64,000 nucleotides of DNA, taken from Rutidosis leptorrhynchoides (taxonomy: Eukaryota > Streptophyta > Magnoliopsida > Asterales > Asteraceae). The stretch lies in the NCBI RefSeq assembly GCF_046630445.1, contig NC_092340.1, positions 24,723,501 to 24,787,500 of the forward strand, written 5' to 3'. Below, in pieces: positions 53,154-64,000 of this stretch. The notes beneath the pieces were generated by a model. That model was not told the DNA's origin. It did not search any database and worked only from the letters and a program-made list of their open reading frames with translations. The position numbers were made by a program, and so were the translations under genes. The stretch's first letter is position 1. Every line of letters begins with the position of its first letter.

Positions 53154-54894
53154 TGTGACGATCGCTCCAAATCCATATGGACGAACACGTCATTCATTTA
53201 TTTCATTGCGAGGTATTTGACCTCTATATGATACGTTTTGTAAACATTGCATTCTTTTGAAAAGGCATACCATAAATGAATATTTAAATCAAAGGTTTTC
53301 GACATCTGATGATTTCTACATATAGACAATCACCGTATATAATAGTTTACAATAGTACTTCCGTTGACAATGCAGTCAAAATAAGGTACATGATGATGAA
53401 TTGGTGAATGCAACGTTTTCTTGAAAAATATGCCATATAAGACTCCATGCACATAGCTTGTCTATCATATAAGCAAACAGCGGAAGACTTCTAGGGAACC
53501 TGAGAATAAACATGCTAACAAGTGTCAACACAAAGGTTGGTGAGTTCATAGTTTGTATGTTTCGCATAATCTGTATATAAAGATGGATCACAAGATTTCA
53601 GTTGTTTCATCCAGAAACGTTTATTAAAATATTCTACGAAATTGAGCACCCTGGTAACTAAACTTAACGTATATATAATTTGTACCCTTTGTATAATCAT
53701 CTTAATAATACACGCAAACCAACGTGTACGCTTCTCAAATAGCATACGTCCGTTAAAAGGCTAGTGCTCTAGCTCGGACGGGGATATCAAGCCCTATGGA
53801 TCCATATACTACTACTCGCGCCTACCAGTTCTTATAACTGGCAGTTAACAGTTACCAAAGCTAAGGGATTTTCGGTTCAAACTCAGTGTAGAATTTAGTA
53901 TGTACTTGTATCCATTGCATTTAAAATAAAGTGCATGTATTCTCAGCCCAAAAATATAGATTGCAAAAGCAATTAAAAAGGGAGCAATGAAACTCACGCA
54001 TATAAATCTAGTATTTTTAGTATTTATAAACAGTCGCATGTATTCTCAGCCCAAAAATATATTGAGTAAAAGGGATCATATGAAACTCACCTTAGCAGCA
54101 CATACAGTTGTTCATCGTAATGTAACCGAAACTCGGTATATCAAAGAATTGTAGATCTCAACCTAGAGAACATATGTTGGTCAATAAATGTCTATCAATC
54201 TAGGTCAGGTCATAGTGTATCACAATCCTAATGCTCGAGATCGACATATAAAAGTGATCCAAAGTCGTTTCAAAAAGTCAATTTTGACAATAGTTTAACA
54301 AAACGAGACGTACCTTATATAAGGATTCATTTACTCGGTTAGTAATATTCAAAAATCCAATTTATCAATCTCATAAACAAGTTGTTTAAATCTTAATTGT
54401 AGATTCAAAAGCAATTTCAATTAACTTCAATCATAATTCAGTTGCTCATATCTTTTAATCCGTTCATCGAAATTATTCGATATCTAAATGAAAAGTTATT
54501 GATTTTTCGCCAGCTTTCCAAAAACATGTATATCATATACCTTTTACCAGTAATATATGTATTTAATTCGTGATCTATTATAAACTGTTTAACGACGAAA
54601 TTTAGCATACACGTATGTATAAATATATATACTCGAGCACTAGACATGGATACATAATTAATATATAAAAGATAAAATATGAGTGCTTACGTATCAATAT
54701 TGAGATTCAATATTGTAGGATAGTACGTAGAAGTAACGGAGATGATAAACACTAGGTTTGACTTACGAGCAAAACCCTCGAACAATACCCATAACCTCCT
54801 TAGTAATAACCCATAGTTTCCTTAGCTCTATCCCACTTGAAAACCCATTTTGAAAGTGACACGCTCATGACCTCGTCGTAGTATTTTAAGTGAT

Positions 54895-54942
<48 letters not shown>

Positions 54943-54973
54943 ATTAATAATAATAAAATAAATAATAATAATC

Positions 54974-55026
<53 letters not shown>

Positions 55027-56089
55027 TTAAATAAATAAATTTACACATAGTAATATATGTGTAAAACAACTCGCGCAGAAACCTGGTATTTATAGGCATA
55101 ATTCCTGATTCTGATGCTCATGCGATCGCATGGGTTTTATGCCTATTTCTCATGCGATCGCATGGCCGTCAGATCCAGCTCACATATTTTTGTTTTTTTG
55201 TTTGTCGACATAATAATTAATAATATATATAATATATTTAATTTATATAATTAATAATATATTATATTAAATTCACATGCATAGTTAACTTGTAATTTTT
55301 GTTCCGATAAGTCGTACGTTGTTACGCGACTTATGTCCCGGTTCCGGTTTTTCGAGTGTCCCTTCGTACGCTGAGAAAACTTGTAATTTTCATCCTGGGA
55401 CACGTACCTTTGTCAAAATATAGCCTTAAATTATCCCTAAATTATACCACCCAGAGTATATCTTAAACTTTAGAGTATTTTGGTCATTTACTTCTATAAA
55501 TCATTGTCTCGTTATTTATTAATATAATAGTATTTATCAAACGTTTCATAACCAAGTTAATATCTATTCTCAATATTTATAAACACGTTTTAAAATACGT
55601 ATCGCAAATTATTCATATAATTAATTCTTAACAGTTAATATTCCTTATTATTGTATGTGTCCAAATTACGTTATTTAAACAAATAATTCACCATTTATTC
55701 CGAATACCGTTAAAATGAATGATTTCTCAAATCAAGTGGACCTCTCAACAGAGACTCGTAATAATATCATAATTCTTAAGAGACTCGGTAAATATCTTTT
55801 ACTTGAATCGTTTGGCATAATCTTTTAACTCTGTAGTTAAATATATCAATCAGATAATTAAACCAATAAGTTTAATGCACAGTATCATATCCTCAACACT
55901 TTGTTACGTTTTCAAGTTATAGTATATGTATCTATATATAATTGTTCGCGTTTCATTGAGAACAATCGAAGATTAATTGAACAGTTCAAAATTTTGAAAT
56001 TTAACTTCATAGACTTTGTTTATTGTGTCGGAAACATTAATCATACAAGATTAAGTTTAAATTTGGTCAGAATTTTCTGGGTCATCACA
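53154..56089 (-). repeat. Element D 5' LTR
   Basis: Near-identical to 46505-49438, including the X arm (53500-53515) and both X'-Y' pairs (53933-53946/53985-53997 and 54036-54049/54077-54090). Confidence 0.95.
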
Positions 56090-56094
56090 GAACT

Positions 56095-57547
56095 CAGGAC
56101 CTCTCGTATGACAGAAACACCCTGAACCATCTGTCTGTCTTTGTTTTTCTGTTATTATTACCCTCACTAATTTATCTAACTCGTATTGACTGTTTTCCCT
56201 ATTCCTTCTTCTTAATCAAACATCATCATCTTCGGTTATTCCATGTATCACCCTCATCATCATGTCATCATCATTAATCATCATCCTTATCATAATCGTT
56301 CTCACCATCATCATCATTACTTATATTCATATTATCATCATCATCTTCCTCTTCTTGGAGTCATATCATCATACAACATTATCATCCTACCCGTCGTATT
56401 CGTTATCATCATTTCACTGTATATCATTGCTTGTGGTTTTGATATCTGATTAATTCAATGAAGAGGAGAGAAAGAACGAAAGAAAAAAAAATAACAACGG
56501 CCCTTTTTGGATTTTTGGTTCGTGTGAAACAGAAAAATAAACGCAGCAGTAGCTGCAGTATATGGTGGCTCGTGGGTGGTGGTTTTGGGGTGACAACGAC
56601 AGCAGCTGTAGCAGTATGTTTTCGATGGTTTCAGGTGATCGTCGAGGCTGTTTTGGTGGCGGTTTTTGGGTGTTTGTGTAGGTGAGTGGTGGTGTTAGAA
56701 AGTGGTACAAGGTGGTGGTGGAAGAGGGTGGTTCGTGGGCTGCAAACACCGAAAGTAATTGAGCATCAATAGTTGTTGGTTGGTTGTTCAAAACAGATAC
56801 ATGAAAAAAATTGGAAGGAATGTTCGGATGGTTGGGTTTGTGGGTTTTGTTATCGACAGGAACCCGGAACAGGAAGCGATGGAATGGTGATCGGAAAAGA
56901 AAATAGATGCAGTGGGTGGTTAAATATATATCATGTATGTATGGATATGCATAGAGAGAAAGAGGTGAATTGGTTGCTCGAGCATGTAAACATCTATATC
57001 TATGTGTACATTTACAATATAATATATGTAATAATATCATAAAGTAATATTATATTAATACAAATGTGGGTGGATGAATTCAATTCCAAAAATAGCAAAT
57101 CAATTACACTGTGTTAAATTGAAGAATAGTTAAGCAGCCGTTAGAATTGTAATTTAGTTACCGACACTATTTCACAGAATGCTATATCGTATCCATTGCT
57201 AAACAGTTAACGTATAAAAGTGTTCCTAAAAATCCCAAATTCTTAAATTAACTATATTTATTTATTTTGGTCATTATGGTATAAAATCAATCGTTAATTT
57301 AATAAATAAAAATTACATCAACTGTCCCTCTCGATTCGGGGTAAAATATGAAAAATGTTGAGATTTATTATTTAGCTTCTAAATATATTTTTAATAATCC
57401 TAAAATTTATATAGCTCATTTTTGGATCACCGTTTATTTTAAAATCACATAAGTTCGTTTATAAGTTCTTTGTTATCAATCGAATGATAATTGAGTGCTA
57501 CTCTCATTTTCCAAATAAATTCGAAACTATATACATATATTCAATAC

Positions 57548-57624
<77 letters not shown>

Positions 57625-57732
57625 TTTTTAAATAATAATCATTATAATATCTTATTTTTATTATTACTTTACATAAGTAAATTTTAGTAACAACAACATG
57701 CAATATTTAAAATTATGTTTCCAATTATTATT

Positions 57733-57819
<87 letters not shown>

Positions 57820-57986
57820 CAAGTTACAATTAATTGTTTGTGAATCGTCAGAACTGGTCAAAGGTTAATTGAATCTATATAAACAGTTCAGAAACTTTGA
57901 GACTCAACATTACAGACTGTGCTTATCGTGTCGAATTCATTTACAGATTAAGTTTAAATTTGGTCGAAAATTTCCGGGTCATCACA
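56095..57986 (-). repeat. Element B 3' LTR, segment 3
   Basis: Continues B after D: second half of the tRNA-like module (to about 56137), CAT-rich and GGT-rich stretches, (TA)n tracts at 57551-57622 and 57732-57810, ending GGGTCATCACA. Long Pro/His-rich frames here (56450-57040) are low complexity and not conserved. Confidence 0.87.
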
Positions 57987-59249
57987 GTACCTACCCGTTA
58001 AAGAAATTTCTTCCCCGAAATTTGATTGGGATGGTCATGGTTGACAATAAGTATGTTTTCATGACACATACGAGCTAGAAATTAGAGTTTCTATCACCAA
58101 TGAGTAATATGGATAAAACTATTTAATTTTGTGAAGAGTACGAGTGAAGCTATCGTAAAAGAGTGAAATGAGAAAATGAAGGTTCATCTTAACCGGTGAC
58201 GTAGTCACGGTTAATTTCCGGAATTCAAGGGATTTAAAGAAGATCTTTGAAATCTAAATAAGATTTGATTCTTCGGGATTTAGGAAATTAAGATCTTCTT
58301 TGGTTAAATGCGATAATCTGTTTTGATTGCTCTGTCGGATATTTTACTATAAATCCATCCCCTTCGTTTCCTTTCAAATCACACCTTATATTCTTTCTCC
58401 CTCAACACATACTTTAAAGCATTCGTCAATATGCTCCATCCAGTTCTAATTCTTGATATACTCCTAACCTTCATATCTGTCATTTTTCTATTTCATCTGC
58501 CACCGGAAGAATCTATTTACTTCTACTATACACTTGGTTTTATAGTGTTTTTAGTTCTCCCGTGTCTTTATATTTCCATATTTATGGTTTGAAATTTCTG
58601 GGTTGTTGTTGGGCTTTATATCTTCCCTTATATTTCAAAGTTCCTGCTTCTGTCTTCTATAATCATTGTCATCCACAGTTAATGCTCCTTTCTTTTTGCT
58701 GCGATTTATACTCCTATGTAATGGTCGAGAATACGTAGGTATGAATTTCGGAATGAACATAATTAATGTTCTAAGAAAGAAAATGTAATAGTACGGTCTT
58801 GATTTGTCAAATTACTAGAATATCCGGAAAAGACCAAATCATCAAGAAAATATTTTCTTGATATTTTTTAGAGATTAAATAGAATACAAGAGTCGTGTAA
58901 CATGGCACATGATGACGTTATGGTATGTGAATCATCATGTTCCATTAGAAACTCAGCATGACTTACTATAATATAATCTCATTGATCAAGTGTCATTATA
59001 TTATACTAACTGATGCTTCAGTTCCCAACACTACTTTAAAAACATTCTTATTTTAAACTCGAAGGTTTCAGAATTTAGAAACTAAAATAGTTTCTTTCAT
59101 GATGTAATACAGATAACGCAAAGAGGTAGATGATTTCAGATAAGAATAGATATGAAAATATCTTCAGAAATATGGAGGATATTTATAATGGACAATATGA
59201 TGATATCTTTGAATATTTAAGATAAGAGGATGATGAAGAATATTGTCCA

Positions 59250-59560
59250 CAAGGGTTTAGAGTCAGGAGCAAGGTATTCATTAATGACTTCAGCAGATAC
59301 TGAATCATTTGAATTCTTTAAAGGCAGGTTTAGTCTTTGTGATTTGTCCACAACCTCCTTCATACTTTGCTCAATCCGTTTTCTAGTTCCAAACCTTCTC
59401 TTTTTCTGAGCTTTGCCAACGCACTATTCTTTATCATCAAACTTTTTACTGTTAAGGTCGTTTACAGTTTTTGCTGCTTCATCAGCAATTTTCAAAATTT
59501 TGAGAACTAATTCGCAGTTTAGGGTGTTTTTCAGAAACTTCACATTCGAAGTATGTAAGT
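59250..59560 (-). pseudogene. ORF2-like conserved block (element B)
   Basis: Minus frame reading NDLNSKKFDDKE, a stop, then CVGKAQKKRRFGTRKRIEQS, then KNSNDSVSAEVINEYLAPDS. Residue spacing matches A and D. Function unknown; the opposite strand is also partly open. Confidence 0.35.
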
Positions 59561-61189
59561 CCAGGAGATAGATGTTATATGTACACATATAACTGTTGGC
59601 GTAGACATGCTGCGAGATTTCAAAATACTGATTGGTAATTCCCGATGATTCGTATGGCAATTCTCGTTACAATATGCAGATGAATAAATGATGGGGTTTT
59701 GATAATATAATGATTTTTTAGAAAATCCTAGATCATTACGGTTGCTGATAAGTTTACTACTAATGTGGTAGAATATAAATGGTTCCCCGGTAACGATGGC
59801 GAAAGGGCAACGTACATATCAAGGTTCTAATAAGGCTGTTTTGACTGAAAAGTCGAAGTTGACTTGCTGGAGATGTGACAAAGTTGGCTAATTTGAAAAA
59901 GAATTGAAATTTTATTTTCGGTAATAGCAATGCCAAAGGAGCTAGCACATATACGTGTTAAACGTTTACTCAGGTTCCGAGCGTTTTCTGGTGCATGACT
60001 ATATGCATCAATCTTTTCTTCCGTAGATGAAGTGCAGTTGGTTCATCCTCTCGATTGAGATGTTTTCAAGAATCATGAAAGGTTTGAATGCAGATTGTAA
60101 TCGACAAGATACAAATGAGGTTTAAAATGAAATCAAGTGGCAAACTTGAAGAAATGTTTAGTTTCATATGTTATAATCAATATTTTAATTCATTTTAATT
60201 GTCCATTGTTATTAGTCCACAGTTAGTAGTCCACAATTTGTAGTTCAACAATTCATATATAGTTTAATATATAATATTCGAATTAATTAATACTTGTCGT
60301 GACCCATTATATACATGTCTCAGACTGGATCATAACTCAAAGTATATATATTATTTAAGAATCAACCTCAACCCTGTATAGCTAACTCAAGCATTACAGC
60401 ATATAGAGTGTCTATGGTTATTCTAAATAATATATATAGATGACGTCAATATGATATGTCAAAATATTGTATACGTGTCCCGATATTTAAAGTGCGTAAA
60501 ATAAATAACAGAAATTAAATGACGATAAATAAAATTGCGAGAATTAAAATTGCGATAAATAAATTGCGATAATTAAATGTAATAAGGAATTAGCAGTTAG
60601 CTAGGAACAGTTAGCTAGAATTTTGTTAGCGTGGATTCTTAACAAAATTTCTCATAGTTAATTTGTTTGTTTCTAACAAATTTTATTTTGTCAAATGTTT
60701 TCTTCATTATGCCACTTGTTGGTTTCTGATAGGTAAAAATCCAAATATGAAATTGAATGAAAATGGTTATTCTGCGATGAACGGATACGTATATCTGTGG
60801 ATGTAAGTAGGATAGTAAATGACTGTTGAATCATATTGGAAGAATGTACAGCGTAACTTATTAATGTGAAATTTAAATATTACTCGGGTATTACCTACCC
60901 GTTAAAATATCTTCACTATTAACAGTTTGTACAAAAGATTTTTTTTTAATTACAATCTTTATGAAAACATATATACATATATATTTTCTTCAGATGTAAT
61001 CATGGATTTAATGAGTTAATATGATATTAATCTCATTTGCTTTTTGGTTGGAATTAGAATGAATAATCTCTAAAACTTTAGAGATTACATAATCGCAGCC
61101 TAATATTTCTTCAATGAAGTTATAAATCCATACTTCATCGTTGATTTTTATTAGTACTCCCTGGTATCTATGGTGCGTACGACGTTGAT

Positions 61190-61695
61190 GCTCGTGGGAC
61201 AGATTGTGAGGTTGAGGTTTGCGGTGCGAATGTTACTGTTGGTGGTGTTATTGCTGCCGGTGTTGCTGCTGGTGCTTGTATCCTTTGCACCATATTCTCC
61301 AAAGTCACTACCCGAGCATGAAGCTCGTTAACTTCTTCTATTACACCGGGATGATTGTCGGTTCGGACGAGCGGATGAATAAGATCTAGAATTTGAGATA
61401 GTATATAATCGTGACGAGATACTCTGGAAATGAGAGAGAAAATGGTATTACGAACAGGTTAGCCCGTAAGTGCTTCAGGTTCTTCGCCAAGAGGGGAATG
61501 TGGTGGATGGAAGGGATCACCTTCTTCTTGTCTCCAATGATTTAGTAGACTACGAACCCATCCCTAATTCTTCCAGAATTGGTGATGACTGATTGGTTGA
61601 TCCATTTCAGTTACACTGCTTTCAGAGCTCAAGTGGGTATCCATATCGGAATAGCTGTCGGAATCTGAGGAACTTGAACTAGTGGCGAATTCCAT
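61190..61695 (-). pseudogene. Gag-like ORF1, decayed copy (element B)
   Basis: The start ATG is at 61693-61695. The sequence follows D and C but has an in-frame stop within the NWGWVRS region and another in the GEPVRNT region. The coiled-coil segment VIEEVNEL is still recognisable. Confidence 0.6.
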
Positions 61696-62093
61696 CTTGT
61701 ACGGTTAGATAAAGGGCTTTCGATATGAAATGATTTTTGGATATCGGATGATATTCTAATTACACAGAATACCTATCTATAGTACAGAAGATCCCGTAGA
61801 TTACAGAGAAATTTACAGAATGTGTCAGGCAAAGTTTACAGTAGCAGGTACGCTAAGATATGGATTAACAGATACGCTAAGATATGAATTTTGTCTATAC
61901 ACTATTCATGCAATCAATGCAGATGTGTCTAGACTAAAAATGATAAGCAGGTAATTTTTGACAAGAAATGATAAGCAAAACTTTTGACATGCAGACACGG
62001 TCGAAGTCCAGACTCACTAATGCATCTAAACAACTATCAGTAAGACACACTAATACAAGACCTATTCGCTAAGACCATCACTCTGATACCACA

Positions 62094-63098
62094 TGAGACG
62101 ACCCGTCCTAATCCATAAGGACGAATACATTACATTTGGTAACATTGCGAGGTATTTGACCTCTATATGATACATTTTACAAACATTGCATTCGTTTTTA
62201 AAAGATAAACTTTCATTACAACGAAAGTTGACAGGCATGCATGCTATCTCATAATATATCTAAACTATGAATTACTTATTATCAATCTTGATGAACTCAA
62301 CGACTCGAATGCAACGTCTTTTGAAATATGTCATGAATAACTCCAAGTAATATCTCTAAAATGAGCAAATGCACAGCGGAGGATTTCTTTCATACCTGAG
62401 AATAAACATGCTTTAAAGTGTCAACCAAAAGGTTGGTGAGTTCATTAGTTTATCGTAATTAATCATTTCCATAATTTAATAGACCACAATATTTTCATTT
62501 CCATTTCTCATAAACATAATCTCATATCAGGCATTTCGCACGGCATAGAGATAAAAATCATTCATATGGTGAACGCTTGATAACCGAACTAACAGGATGC
62601 ATATAGAATATCCCCATCATTCCGGGACTCTCATCGGACATGATAATCGAAGTACTAAAGCATTCGTATACCGAATGGGACATGTCAAGGTCCATAGATC
62701 TATCTTTAGGATTCGTGTCAATTAGGGGCCATTTCCCTAATTCTTAGGCTACCAAGCTAAAAAGGGGCATATTCGATTTCGATAATCCAACCTTATAATG
62801 TAGTTTCAATTACTTGTGTCTATTTCGTAAAACATTTATAAAAGCAGCACATGTATTCTCAGTCCCAAAAATATATATTGCAAAAGCATTTAAAAAGGGA
62901 GCAAATGAAACTCACAATACGATATTTTGTAGTAAAAATATGCATACGACGAAACTGAACAATGCAGGATTGGCCTCGGATTCACGAACCTTTATCATTT
63001 GTGTACTTATTAATATACATAGTTGTAATCGAATATTTTATATTTATTTTGTTATGTATTACAATTTATATTCCTATATATATTTTATTACTACTTAT
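62094..63098 (-). repeat. Element B 5' LTR, first part
   Basis: Starts TGAGACGACCCG after the PBS. Nearly identical to 36891-37966. Cut by F near 63099. Confidence 0.9.
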
Positions 63099-64000
63099 TA
63101 TAACGACCCGTCCATATCCATCTGGACGAATACATTATATTTGGTTACATCGCGAGGTATTTGACCTCTATATGATACATTTTACAAACATTGCATTCGT
63201 TATTAAAAGACAAACTTTCTTTACATCTAAAGTTGACAGCATGCATACCATTTCATAATACATCCAATTATAATTGACTTAATAATAATCTTGATAAACT
63301 CAATGACTCGAATGCAACGTCTTTCGAAATATGCCATGAATGACTCCAAGTAATATCTTTAAAATGAGCTAATGTACAGCGGAAGATTTCTTTAATACCT
63401 GAGAATAAACATGCTTTAAAGTGTCAACCAAAAAGTTGGTGCGTTCATTAGTTTATCGTAATCCATCATTTCTATAATTTTAATAGACAACAAGATTTCA
63501 TTTTTCATAAATAACATTACACTCGCAAGTGTATAAAATTCATTCGTATGATGAACACCTGGTAACCGACATTAACATAATGCATATAGAATATCCCCCG
63601 CATACTCGCAAGTATGCCATAATATTGGCAATCACAATCAACATTTAAATCGAAGTACTAAAGCATTCCAAATTCCAGAATGGGGTTTGTTAGGCCCATA
63701 GATCTATCTTTAGGATTCGCGTCAATTAGGGGCCATTTCCCTAATTCTTAGGTTACCAGACTTGAAGGGGCGATATTCGGTATAGTAATCCAACCATACA
63801 ATGTAGTTTCAAGTACTTGTGTCAATTTCGTCAAAAATTTATAAAAGCAGTGCATGTATTCTCAGCCCAAAAATATATATTGCAAAAACATTTAAAAAGG
63901 GAGCAAATGAAACTCACAATACTGTATTTTGTAGTAAAAATACATATGACGATAGTGAACAATGCAGGGTTGGCCTCGGATTCACGAACCTATATCATTT
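63099..64000 (-). repeat. Element F, LTR start (runs off right edge)
   Basis: A further family LTR starts TATAACGACCCG where relatives begin TG, so the terminal G has mutated or the end is damaged. It breaks homology with B exactly after CTACTTAT. Contains X (63399-63414), the hairpin with one arm changed, Y with a G-to-C type change, and X'. No PBS, so it is either a 3' LTR or a solo LTR. Confidence 0.75.

Larger units (their letters stand above)
46505..56089 (-). mobile_element. Element D, complete LARD-like retrotransposon
   Basis: Complete element with perfect duplication GAACT (46500-46504, 56090-56094). LTRs are 46505-49438 (2934 bp) and 53154-56089 (2936 bp), starting TGTGACGATCG and ending TCATCACA. 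About 17 substitutions are seen by eye between the LTRs. The internal domain (49439-53153) has the only fully open Gag-like ORF1 of 182 codons and no pol. Confidence 0.96.
57987..62093 (-). mobile_element. Element B internal domain
   Basis: Minus order: PBS 62081-62091, decayed Gag-like ORF1 (61190-61695), hairpin 61065-61086, internal polypurine copy 60893-60906, antisense CCHC block (about 59760-59961), ORF2-like block (about 59250-59560), about 1.2 kb unassigned, 3' polypurine tract 57989-58002 with hairpin to 58023. Confidence 0.88.
36891..64000 (-). mobile_element. Element B with nested C, D and F (runs off right edge)
   Basis: Minus-strand element inserted in G's right LTR. The 3' LTR is 36891-57986 with C and D nested, about 3.7 kb without them. 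The internal domain is 57987-62093 and the 5' LTR starts at 62094. LTR starts TGAGACGACCCG. The left flank is ACCAT; the right flank is outside the window, so the duplication cannot be checked. F interrupts the 5' LTR at about 63099. Confidence 0.9.

Noticed and set aside
56450-57040. 196-codon Pro/His/Ser-rich minus frame in B's LTR
   Set aside because: Low complexity GGT/ACC-rich LTR sequence. The matching regions in A and E0 do not keep the frame.

Overview
This window looks like repeat-dense heterochromatin of a flowering plant. It is AT-rich, with long (AAT)n and (TA)n tracts, nested LTR retrotransposons primed by initiator-tRNA-Met, a Stowaway-type MITE, a TS-like SINE, a LINE remnant and a Helitron. 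The style of the LTR families suggests Asteraceae, but that is an impression from memory and is not shown by the sequence. I see no intact host gene, rRNA, true tRNA or CRISPR. Almost everything is a transposon inside a transposon.

Left block (1-23,056). A minus-strand LTR element (E0; internal domain 1-2572, 5' LTR 2573-21872) is split by a complete element A (2952-18455, target duplication TAAAG). A's own 5' LTR is split by a solo LTR, S (13728-16974). E0 sits in the gag of a degraded copia element (gag remnant 21873-22255, PBS about 22411, LTR 22423 to about 23056). The copia element truncates a LINE.

Middle block (23,057-29,732). The 3' end of a LINE (zinc-binding RT C-terminus) is interrupted by a 5.1-kb hAT-like element (23863-28968; terminal inverted repeats, 8-bp duplication). 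The hAT carries a Stowaway MITE, two TS-like SINE copies, what looks like a captured host-gene 5' region, and a Helitron terminus pair. About 665 bp after the LINE are unassigned.

Right block (29,733-64,000). A plus-strand gypsy-type element G has a gag pseudogene (two CCHC knuckles, two in-frame stops) but no pol. It is split in its 3' LTR by minus-strand element B (from 36891). B's 3' LTR contains two complete, young elements: C (37967-45735, duplication TAATA) and D (46505-56089, duplication GAACT). B's 5' LTR (from 62094) is hit by F (from about 63099).

E0, A, S, B, C, D and F belong to one superfamily, all in minus orientation. Their LTRs are long (2.1-4.4 kb). The internal domains of A, B, C and D are short (3.5-4.1 kb) and have no recognisable protease, RT, RNase H or integrase. 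They resemble the described LARD/TR-GAG classes of non-autonomous elements. What is conserved is RNA- or DNA-level structure: an X-Y-X'-Y' set of inverted repeats that coincides with candidate splice sites, a hairpin with a compensatory change between the Gag-like ORF and an internal second polypurine tract, a hairpin at the 3' polypurine tract, and a tRNA-like module with an (ATT)n tail in several LTRs. These are the best candidates for something not yet described.
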